From NCBI RefSeq assembly GCF_900143075.1, contig NZ_FRCY01000006.1, positions 270,939 to 334,938 on the forward strand: 64,000 nt of DNA, read 5' to 3'. The position numbers and the translations under genes were made by a program. Positions 18,875 through 25,359 of this stretch are shown in pieces. Source of the DNA: Cyclobacterium lianum. Its GTDB lineage: Bacteria; Bacteroidota; Bacteroidia; Cytophagales; Cyclobacteriaceae. A model generated the notes under the pieces. It saw nothing but the letters and a program-made list of their open reading frames with translations, did not search any database and was not told where the DNA came from. Positions within the stretch are counted from its first letter, which is position 1, and the number at the start of each line of letters is the position of its first letter.

Positions 18875-21800
18875 TTAGAAAGTCATCTGAGCAGACAAGG
18901 ATACCAATCTGGTTTGTGGATAAGGCGTATAATCTATTCCCGAAGATAACAAACTAGTCCTGCTGGACGCTTCCGGATCCAGTCCAGAATAATTGGTGAA
19001 CATTAATAAATTGGTACCTGTCAACGTTAATTTGGTGCTTTGAATGGATTTTCCAACAAACCATTCCATGGGAAAATTATAGGATAAACTAAGATTTTTT
19101 AAGCGGATAAAATCTCCAGTTTCCAAAAACCGATCCGACACCATGGTCACCAGGGTCGTGGTATTACCTCCTTGTGAAGGCCTGGGAATTGTGCTACTCG
19201 GGTTTTCTGGTGTCCAGAAACCATTTACCTCGGCAAAATTCTGAACAAAAGGCACTCCCCGGGCCAACAGGTTTCTTGCAGTATTATAAACCTGGTATCC
19301 GCCGGCAAAATCAAAAAACACCGAAAGATTAAAATTCTTGTAATTGAAAGAGTTATCTATTCCTCCAAAATATTTTGGATGGGGATTTCCCACAAAGGTT
19401 TTATCGCCTGCATCAAATACTCCATTTCCGTTATTGTCCTTGTACCTGGGGTCACCAGGTACTGCACCAGACCAGCTTTGCGCCTCATCTTCTTCTCCCA
19501 ATTGCCAGACTCCATCATATTGCCACATGTAAAAGGCCCCAACCGGATGCCCTGCTCTGGATAAATTGGCAGGTTGATTAGAAAGAGGTATATTTTGTCC
19601 GGGGATTTCCAGAGACTCTCCAATGGAGTTGGTACCAATATCCAATACTTCATTTTTATTAAAAGAAATGTTGAAATTGGTACTCCAGGCTATTGCTCCA
19701 ACAGTGTTTCTGGAATTGACCGAAAATTCAAAACCGGAATTCAAAACCGAACCCAAATTCACAACAGGATCCTGTGAAACACCTGCCGTTAGAGGAATGG
19801 GTGTGGATACCAATAAATCCTGAGAAACCCGGTTATAATAATCCGTAGTAGCATAAATCCTACCCTCTAAGATGGAAATGTCAATTCCTGCATCAAATTG
19901 TTTGGTACTTTCCCATTGTAGAAATGGATTACCTATATTCTGTGGAGAATTTCCGATTACCAGACTGTTTCCGAATACGTAGGGAGTGGAGGCAGCCCGG
20001 GTAAGGAAAGCGAAGTTTCCTATTTCCTGATTACCGGTTAGTCCATAACTGGTCCTGATTTTCAGATCATCAATAAAACCGGAAGATTTAAGAAACTCTT
20101 CCTCTGATAGCCTCCACGCTATGGATCCGCTTGGAAATACTCCAAACCTTGTGGACGGACCAAATTTAGAGGAACCGTCCCTCCTAACCGTTCCAGTCAA
20201 CAGTAATTTTTCGTCATAGGAATAGTTTGCTCTGAAAAAAGAGGATATTAGTCCGGAGCTTACCTTGGATCCGTTGGCATTAAAATTAATCTGATTGGAG
20301 AGTTGGTTTAGGGAGTTATTGACCGTTCCTGAACCAGTTATTGAACTATTATTGAAGATAAACTGCTGGGCAGAAAACCCAGCTAATAATTTGAAATCAT
20401 GATTATCTATTCGTTTCTCATAATTGACAGTTGCATCTGAGACCCAATTGATCTCTTGTCTATTAGGTACCGTCACGCTTCCTTCCGGACGGGTAAACCT
20501 CCCGATTTGATAAACCGGCATATAAGTATAACCGCTGCCCAATATCACATCACCTCCAATATTGGCAGAAATGGTTAAATCATCCATTGGCTTGAAATCA
20601 AACTTTGTATTTCCCATCAACCGGGTTACGTCCTCCTCACGGGTAGGTAATAAAAGATCAATCAGAGGATTATCATTGGCACCAAAATAGGGTGCAGCGG
20701 TTGTGTTGACGGCGGTCAAATTTCCATTATCATCGTAAGCAGGGGTGTAGGAATGTTGATAGGCCAAACTTCGGTATCCTGTTGACCCCCAATTGTCGTT
20801 GTTCTGAACATTTTGTTTCTGATGGCTTCCTGTCAGATTGGTAGAAACCTTCAACCATTTATTGATTTCAGAGCTTACATTCAATCTTAAAAACCAGGTT
20901 TTCAAGTCAGAATTAATGAGCGTCCCTTTTCTGTCCAGGTAAGAAACAGATCCGGAAAATTGAGTTCTTTCAGATCCGCCGCTGAAGCCGAGGTTGTAAT
21001 TTTGCCTTACCCCTGTCTGAGTTCCCAGTTCCTGCCAGTCGTTATCGATTTGCCAGGAAGGGTGGCTGGGATCATCGTATACGGATATATTTCGGTTTGA
21101 ATTTTTAAAAGCTTCTACAAACAACTCCCTTTGCTCCTGTGAACTCATTACATCAAACCTTCGGGTGATTTCTTCTACACCAATATCTGCATTGAATGTA
21201 AATTGGGTTTTCCCCGCCTGACCTTTTTTTGTTGTGATGATGACTACGCCATTTGCGGCGCGCGCCCCATAGATCGCCGTAGCAGAGGCATCTTTAAGAA
21301 TATCTATGGCTGTGATGTCTTTCGGATTTATCGTTGAAAAATCCGAACTGAAAAGCGGTACACCATCCACGACAATTAAGGGGTCATTACTGCCAGTCAC
21401 AGAACCAATTCCTCTGATATTGATGGAGAATTTCCCATTGAGATCTCCTCCTGTTTGTCTTACCTGGACCCCACTCGCCCGTCCTTGCAATGCATCCTCA
21501 AAATTGGCCACAGGCCTGGACTGTAGGAGGTCTTCTGATACCGAGGCAACAGATCCAGTAATGTCCGCTTTTTTCTGCGTTCCATACCCCACGACCACCA
21601 CTTCTTCCAATGACGACTGATCCTCAACCAGTGTGACGGAAAAATCGGTTTGATTACCAACTGTAATTCTCTGAGACCGATAGCCGATAAAGGAGATCAA
21701 CAAAACCGCACCCTCTTCTGCTTCCAGGCTGAAATTACCATCGATATCGGTAGCTGTACCCGAAGAAGTACCTTCTATCAGCACCGTGGCACCGGGAATC

Positions 21801-22240
21801 GGATCGCCGTTTTCGTCTGTCACTGTGCCGGTAACCGGCCTCAGTTCCATCGCTGGCATGGCCTGCACCTCAGTCTCGTTATTGGATACTACGTCTATGG
21901 TATGGTTCATCTGCCGGAAACTCAAACTTAACTGTTGGCCGGCGTCCTTAAGCCGCTCCTCCACCGTTCCGGACTCGTCCTTAAATTGAATGGTTTGGGA
22001 TTTGTCAAGGCCGCGGTTTTCGTAGGCAAACTTAAAGGGTGTTTTCCTTTCTACTTCGTTAAAAAATTGTCGTAAACTAAGAGAAGGTGATGATAAACGT
22101 ATGCTAACTTCTTCTATGCGCTTGTATTGGCCTTTTGCCTGGATGATGCTGACCACATTGACCAGTGAAATTTGTAAAATGAGGCCATATAAAAACCCTT
22201 TCGACAACATCAGGATTGCCTTTAGTAATTTATTTTTCAT
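18875..22240 (-). CDS. SusC/RagA TonB-linked outer-membrane transporter with STN domain (locus 1)
   Basis: A 1121-aa outer-membrane oligosaccharide transporter. Order of domains: signal peptide; STN signalling domain (~45-115, F-K-F-A-Y-E-N-R-G-L); carboxypeptidase-regulatory-like domain (~132-210, G-T-V-T-D-E-N-G-D-P-I-P-G-A-T-V); SusC signature with E-V-V-V-V-G-Y-G-T-Q-K-K; plug; beta-barrel ending S-L-S-A-Q-M-T-F with terminal Phe. The STN domain is the part that contacts a FecR anti-sigma factor, matching the fecR and sigma genes immediately upstream. The SusC-FecR-sigma relay should switch on this operon when substrate binds. The ATG at 22240 is preceded by the A-rich AAAATT also found before the other susC gene. 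The 148-bp leader carries a strong hairpin (22332-22356). Confidence 0.96.
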   Translation of the reverse strand: MKNKLLKAILMLSKGFLYGLILQISLVNVVSIIQAKGQYKRIEEVSIRLSSPSLSLRQFFNEVERKTPFKFAYENRGLDKSQTIQFKDESGTVEERLKDAGQQLSLSFRQMNHTIDVVSNNETEVQAMPAMELRPVTGTVTDENGDPIPGATVLIEGTSSGTATDIDGNFSLEAEEGAVLLISFIGYRSQRITVGNQTDFSVTLVEDQSSLEEVVVVGYGTQKKADITGSVASVSEDLLQSRPVANFEDALQGRASGVQVRQTGGDLNGKFSINIRGIGSVTGSNDPLIVVDGVPLFSSDFSTINPKDITAIDILKDASATAIYGARAANGVVIITTKKGQAGKTQFTFNADIGVEEITRRFDVMSSQEQRELFVEAFKNSNRNISVYDDPSHPSWQIDNDWQELGTQTGVRQNYNLGFSGGSERTQFSGSVSYLDRKGTLINSDLKTWFLRLNVSSEINKWLKVSTNLTGSHQKQNVQNNDNWGSTGYRSLAYQHSYTPAYDDNGNLTAVNTTAAPYFGANDNPLIDLLLPTREEDVTRLMGNTKFDFKPMDDLTISANIGGDVILGSGYTYMPVYQIGRFTRPEGSVTVPNRQEINWVSDATVNYEKRIDNHDFKLLAGFSAQQFIFNNSSITGSGTVNNSLNQLSNQINFNANGSKVSSGLISSFFRANYSYDEKLLLTGTVRRDGSSKFGPSTRFGVFPSGSIAWRLSEEEFLKSSGFIDDLKIRTSYGLTGNQEIGNFAFLTRAASTPYVFGNSLVIGNSPQNIGNPFLQWESTKQFDAGIDISILEGRIYATTDYYNRVSQDLLVSTPIPLTAGVSQDPVVNLGSVLNSGFEFSVNSRNTVGAIAWSTNFNISFNKNEVLDIGTNSIGESLEIPGQNIPLSNQPANLSRAGHPVGAFYMWQYDGVWQLGEEDEAQSWSGAVPGDPRYKDNNGNGVFDAGDKTFVGNPHPKYFGGIDNSFNYKNFNLSVFFDFAGGYQVYNTARNLLARGVPFVQNFAEVNGFWTPENPSSTIPRPSQGGNTTTLVTMVSDRFLETGDFIRLKNLSLSYNFPMEWFVGKSIQSTKLTLTGTNLLMFTNYSGLDPEASSRTSLLSSGIDYTPYPQTRLVSLSAQMTF

Positions 22241-22247
22241 AATTTTG
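22215..22247 (+). promoter_or_regulatory. candidate antisense promoter over the susC start (locus 1)
   Basis: On the plus strand, ATTG (22215-22218) is followed after 21 bases by TAATTTTG (22240-22247), an exact TAnnTTTG -7 box. It overlaps the susC start codon and points toward the hairpin plus T-run at 22332-22362. The same -7 sequence sits at the equivalent place of the second susC gene. An antisense transcript of about 110 nt across the susC leader is predicted. Confidence 0.4.
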
Positions 22248-22331
22248 AATGTTTATTGGAAACTGATTTCAATAAGCCTGGTCTATTGATGGCCCCATTC
22301 CCCAATGTGCACCATCATCAGACCAGCCTCC

Positions 22332-22362
22332 AGCCGGTTGGTTTTGCCAACCGGCTTTTTTT
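22332..22362 (+). terminator. hairpin with T7 tract in the fecR-susC leader
   Basis: AGCCGGTTGG (22332-22341), loop TTTTG, CCAACCGGCT (22347-22356), then seven T on the plus strand. This is a textbook intrinsic terminator for plus-strand transcription, although all genes here are on the minus strand. On the minus strand it is a stem-loop without a downstream U-tract. It could end an antisense RNA, structure the susC leader, or both. Confidence 0.6.
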
Positions 22363-22388
22363 ATGGAGCATGTATGTATACCATCGTT

Positions 22389-23426
22389 TTAAAATTTTAA
22401 GTAAACTTGCTTTTCTTCTATGCTGAATTGAAAGTCCTGTATATACGCCATACTTTTCAATACCTCTTCCAGTGTCTGGCCTTTGTACTCCCCTGAAAAT
22501 CGCCAGGATACAGGCTTCGGACCATTTATGTGCATTTCTACACCATACCAGTTTTCCAGCGTTTGCAACACCTCGTCCAGAGAGGCCCGGTCAAACCTGA
22601 TCCAACCGTGTCTCCAGGCCAGCACCACATTGGAATCGAAATTCTTTACCTGATTTTTACCCGCCTGAGCATCATGGTGAAGGGCCTCCCCTGGCTCAAG
22701 CCAGACCGAATCCGCCTTCGCTTTTTCTGTTACAGTCACCGAGCCGGAAACCAGCGAAATATCGATATCCCCCCCATTCTTGTTGCGTATATTGAATGTA
22801 GTACCCAATACAGTAGTCACCAATCCATTGGTCTCTACCCGAAAGGGCCTTAAACTGTCTTTTTCCACCTCAAAATAGGCCTCCCCTATCAATCTGACAT
22901 TTCGCTCCTGGAAGTCAAACCGCTCCGGAAAGAAGAGGCTACTATTGGCATTCAACCAAATCCGACTCCCGTCTCCCAGCGTCAATTGCAACTTTTCTCC
23001 TGCCTGAGTACTTTTTTCGATCCAAACGGTTTCATTGGCCGCTACTCTTGGTGCCTTATCTCCAGGCATAGGCGATAGCCACCAGGCCAATCCAAAAGAA
23101 AGAAGTAGAATGGCTGCAATGCGATGCATTGGCCCAATAGGTTGCCAACGGAAAGAATGTCCGCTTTTCAAAGCCGGTTTTTCAATCCCCTTTTGCAGTT
23201 CCGGTTCTCGCAATAATTCCTGCAAGACAGCCTCCCGGGCCCCTTTAGGAGCTTTGCGCTCCGGATACCGAACGCGGAGTAAAATTTCTCTGGCCTTTTT
23301 CAACTCTCCCACCTGACCGGGATTGGCGTCCATCCATTTTGACCAATAGCGATTCAACTGCTCATTAGGCTGCTTTACCCAGGCAACAAATTCCGGATCG
23401 GTCAGAAAATCCTCTTTGGCTTTCAT
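22389..23426 (-). CDS. FecR-family anti-sigma factor (locus 1)
   Basis: A 345-aa protein with the usual layout. A cytoplasmic N-terminal anti-sigma region (~1-100) is followed by a single membrane helix (I-A-A-I-L-L-L-S-F-G-L-A-W-W, ~107-121). Next come the periplasmic FecR domain with V-L-G-T-T-F-N-I-R and S-L-V-S-G-S-V-T-V, and a C-terminal STN-like DUF4974 domain (W-R-F-S-G-E-Y-K-G-Q-T-L-E-E-V-L). It should hold the ECF sigma factor encoded upstream until the SusC STN domain signals. The gap to the sigma gene is unusually long (~360 bp) and holds a tandem repeat. Confidence 0.95.
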   Translation of the reverse strand: MKAKEDFLTDPEFVAWVKQPNEQLNRYWSKWMDANPGQVGELKKAREILLRVRYPERKAPKGAREAVLQELLREPELQKGIEKPALKSGHSFRWQPIGPMHRIAAILLLSFGLAWWLSPMPGDKAPRVAANETVWIEKSTQAGEKLQLTLGDGSRIWLNANSSLFFPERFDFQERNVRLIGEAYFEVEKDSLRPFRVETNGLVTTVLGTTFNIRNKNGGDIDISLVSGSVTVTEKAKADSVWLEPGEALHHDAQAGKNQVKNFDSNVVLAWRHGWIRFDRASLDEVLQTLENWYGVEMHINGPKPVSWRFSGEYKGQTLEEVLKSMAYIQDFQFSIEEKQVYLKF

Positions 23427-23487
23427 GCAGTTTTTCTTACTCCTTTACCGTAAATGCGGGAGGCATCCAAAACAACACCTAAAAAGT

Positions 23488-23790
23488 TTACATTTTTTTA
23501 ATAAATATTGTTCTCATCGAAAAAATCTTCTGCCACCTTCCAATACTATCGGACACAACGACCTGGAGACCGGGGACTGAGAGACGAAGAGATGATGTGA
23601 GGGGAATTGATGGATGTTGAATGAGATTGAGGGAGATTGATTGAGATTGAAGGAGGTTGAAGGAGGTTGAAGGAGATTGAGAGAGGTGGAGGGAGGTTGA
23701 GGGAGATTGAGGGAGGTGGATGGGGATTGGCTGATGTTGTGAATATAAGCGGAGATATGGGCGCTTGGAGGCCTGGTCCCTACTGATCAA
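23488..23790 (-). CDS. doubtful 100-aa frame across a tandem repeat
   Basis: This is an open frame starting with TTG in a 4-bp overlap with the sigma gene stop (TTGA). Its middle part is a degenerate ten-residue repeat rich in S, P, L and Q (S-P-S-T-S-L-H-L-S-Q type), generated by a ten-base DNA repeat. A period of ten bases gives the same frame only every 30 bases, so conservation at protein level is not implied. It is probably non-coding minisatellite sequence that happens to be open; there is no signal peptide or recognisable domain. Confidence 0.15.
   Translation of the reverse strand: MISRDQASKRPYLRLYSQHQPIPIHLPQSPSTSLHLSQSPSTSFNLLQSQSISLNLIQHPSIPLTSSLRLSVPGLQVVVSDSIGRWQKIFSMRTIFIKKM
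23601..23730 (+). repeat. ten-base tandem repeat, about 13 degenerate copies
   Basis: Successive ten-base blocks follow the consensus GGGAGRTTGA (examples AGGAGGTTGA twice in a row, GGGAGATTGA, GGGAGGTGGA). The array lies between the ECF sigma gene and its fecR gene and is almost pure purine plus T on the plus strand. Similar simple repeats are frequent between genes in this phylum. Copy number could differ between strains and change the spacing or folding of the sigma-fecR transcript. Confidence 0.85.
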
Positions 23791-24395
23791 CCCAGGGCTT
23801 TTCTTAAAAAGGCCAGTGCTTTATACATCAGGTTACGTGTAGTGTGGTCGCTGTCCAATCCCAGCAAGTCCCGAATCTGGGCATAAGAAAGGCCTTCGTA
23901 AAAAAAATAATAAATGATTTCCTTCTTTCTGGGACTTAGTCCCGCTATGGCCCGGTTGAGTTCCTCAATTCGTTCGCCATCCAGTTGCTGATCGATAATG
24001 ACCTGTTCATGAGACAAGACAAAATCAAACCCTTCTTCCCCTTGTAGTGGTTCACGGCGTTGCTCCCATCCGGAACGCTGCCGGAACAATTTCCGCTTAA
24101 GGCATTTCAACAGATAAAACCGGATATGATCCGTAGCCCCCAATTTCTTGCGGAGATTTTTTAAATCGAAAAACACCTCTTGAATGCCGTCCTTGGTAAG
24201 AGATTCATCGCCGGTCAATCGCATGCCGTAAGCGAAGAGCCGATCGAAATGCTGCTCGTAAATCTCAATAAAGGCCGCATCGCTGCCATTCCGGAATTGA
24301 TCCCAAAGGGTTGCATCCGGAGTTTTTTCCACGGATCTGGTTTTGTTTCTTTCAGCAGGGAACTGCTTCAAAACGTTGAGATGAGAGAGCGGCAT
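23787..24395 (-). CDS. ECF-subfamily RNA polymerase sigma-70 factor (locus 1)
   Basis: A 202-aa sigma factor. Region 2 spans ~35-100 (F-I-E-I-Y-E-Q-H-F-D-R-L-F-A-Y-G, then the D-x-x-Q-E-V-F-F-D-L motif). Region 4 spans ~145-200 (L-S-P-R-K-K-E-I-I-Y-Y-F-F-Y-E-G-L-S-Y-A-Q-I, with the helix-turn-helix ending K-A-L-A-F-L-R-K-A-L). It belongs to the Bacteroidota group paired with FecR and STN-type SusC proteins, and should transcribe its own susCD locus and possibly locus 2. The N-terminal ~25 residues before D-A-T-L-W-D-Q-F may be longer than usual, so a later start is possible. Confidence 0.94.
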   Translation of the reverse strand: MPLSHLNVLKQFPAERNKTRSVEKTPDATLWDQFRNGSDAAFIEIYEQHFDRLFAYGMRLTGDESLTKDGIQEVFFDLKNLRKKLGATDHIRFYLLKCLKRKLFRQRSGWEQRREPLQGEEGFDFVLSHEQVIIDQQLDGERIEELNRAIAGLSPRKKEIIYYFFYEGLSYAQIRDLLGLDSDHTTRNLMYKALAFLRKALG

Positions 24396-24402
24396 GATAG
24401 GG

Positions 24403-24466
24403 TTTATTGGTAATTACCAGTTAAATTTACCCATAAATAAGGCATTTCCTAATTTTTACCAATAAA
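24403..24466. promoter_or_regulatory. spaced inverted repeat upstream of the sigma gene
   Basis: TTTATTGGTAA (24403-24413) and its exact complement TTACCAATAAA (24456-24466) are separated by 42 bases. The first arm overlaps the small palindrome GGTAATTACC (24409-24418). It lies 8-71 bp upstream of the sigma start codon, where the promoter must be. A dimeric regulator site or an mRNA leader structure are both possible. Confidence 0.4.
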
Positions 24467-24530
24467 AATAGCTCATTTTCCGATTTCAACCTATAACCTT
24501 ATGTAAAACGGCATGCAAGCTTTTAATGTA

Positions 24531-24560
24531 AGGCGATCACTTTCCGGAAAGTGATCGCCT
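24531..24560 (-). terminator. 30-bp perfect palindrome, likely terminator
   Basis: AGGCGATCACTTT, CCGG and AAAGTGATCGCCT form a perfect 30-bp palindrome, 15 bp after the stop of the small gene at 24576. Flanks are T-rich on both strands but without a clean T-run. It most likely terminates the small minus-strand gene. Confidence 0.5.
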
Positions 24561-24575
24561 ACTTTTACGCCTGAT

Positions 24576-24869
24576 CTATTCTTTCGGCTTATTCTGGAAT
24601 TTTTTAACGGTCCAGGCAACGGAAAAGGAGACAAATAAACCCGTAAATAGAGCCCAATAGAACCCAAAACTAGTCGGATCCACAGACCCCAATAAAGGAA
24701 ATACAACAGTGCCTCCTGCACATTCAATTAAGTCTCCCCGGACAGCCCCATAACCACCATTGATAACAGCACTTCCCCATACTGCTCTCATGTCTACTCT
24801 ACAGCGTAAATTAGAAGAATACCCTGATCCTTTAGCCAGCACAGTCATTTGTTCTCCAAACCTGTCCAT
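24576..24869 (-). CDS. hypothetical protein, 97 aa, one C-terminal membrane segment
   Basis: I do not recognise this protein. It has a glycine-rich soluble part with two Cys (C-R-V-D-M and I-E-C-A-G-G), then a hydrophobic stretch F-G-F-Y-W-A-L-F-T-G-L-F-V-S-F-S-V-A-W and a basic end K-K-F-Q-N-K-P-K-E, as in single-pass membrane proteins. In favour of a real gene are an ATG start, a plausible composition and a strong palindrome just after the stop. It lies between the two polysaccharide loci and is not obviously part of either. A 78-aa frame overlapping its 3' half is likely a shadow. Confidence 0.45.
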   Translation of the reverse strand: MDRFGEQMTVLAKGSGYSSNLRCRVDMRAVWGSAVINGGYGAVRGDLIECAGGTVVFPLLGSVDPTSFGFYWALFTGLFVSFSVAWTVKKFQNKPKE

Positions 24870-25359
24870 CTGAAATGTTGGTTTTCATTGGTGAAATAGT
24901 TAAAAGTTTTGCCTACTCTAGTGACACCTTTTCGGCATCCGATGATAGCAATAGCAGGGTAGTTAAAAATAGAGGTTGAGTTTTATAGGAGTTAAATAAG
25001 ATAATGATCTTATCAAAAACTGCAAAAGCCTGTATGAGCTTTTAGTTTGCAGTACCTGTAACTATCAAACAATACTAAAAGTGGAGCTGAAATAACTTAT
25101 TAATTTAATAAAAACAACTAATTATTCTAAAATTTAATTTGAAAAAGTCATACCTTGAATATACATCCCGTTTGAAGCAGAAATATTGGTATATCATTGC
25201 CCATTTGATGCGACAATATCTCAATACATGTGACTTCTTTCCATTTTATCGTATAATTTTATTCGGTGAAACATTCCCAAATAGCAGACACAAAATCCAT
25301 GCTGATTGCATTAAAACCATGGCATTTTAATTTGGAGAATATCTAGTTGCCTAAGGCCA
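24870..25359. other. AT-rich gap between polysaccharide loci
   Basis: About 490 bp with no supported gene. An imperfect inverted repeat is visible at ~25019-25052 (CTGCAAAAGC ... GCTTTTAGTTTGCAG), which may act as a terminator. A short open frame at 25139 has only a TTG start and looks random. Confidence 0.5.

Noticed and set aside
22332..22362. Terminator of the fecR transcript on the minus strand
   Set aside because: The T-run is on the plus strand only; on the minus strand the hairpin is followed by mixed sequence, so it does not look like a terminator for fecR.
23427..23786. CRISPR array in the repeat between the sigma and fecR genes
   Set aside because: Repeats are ten bases long, directly adjacent and degenerate; there are no spacers and no cas genes anywhere in the window.
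24491..24727. 78-aa minus-strand frame overlapping the small membrane protein gene
   Set aside because: It runs through the perfect palindrome at 24531-24560 and overlaps a better frame that ends just before it.
25139..25330. 63-aa plus-strand frame in the AT-rich gap
   Set aside because: Only a TTG start, no ribosome-binding context, no motif.
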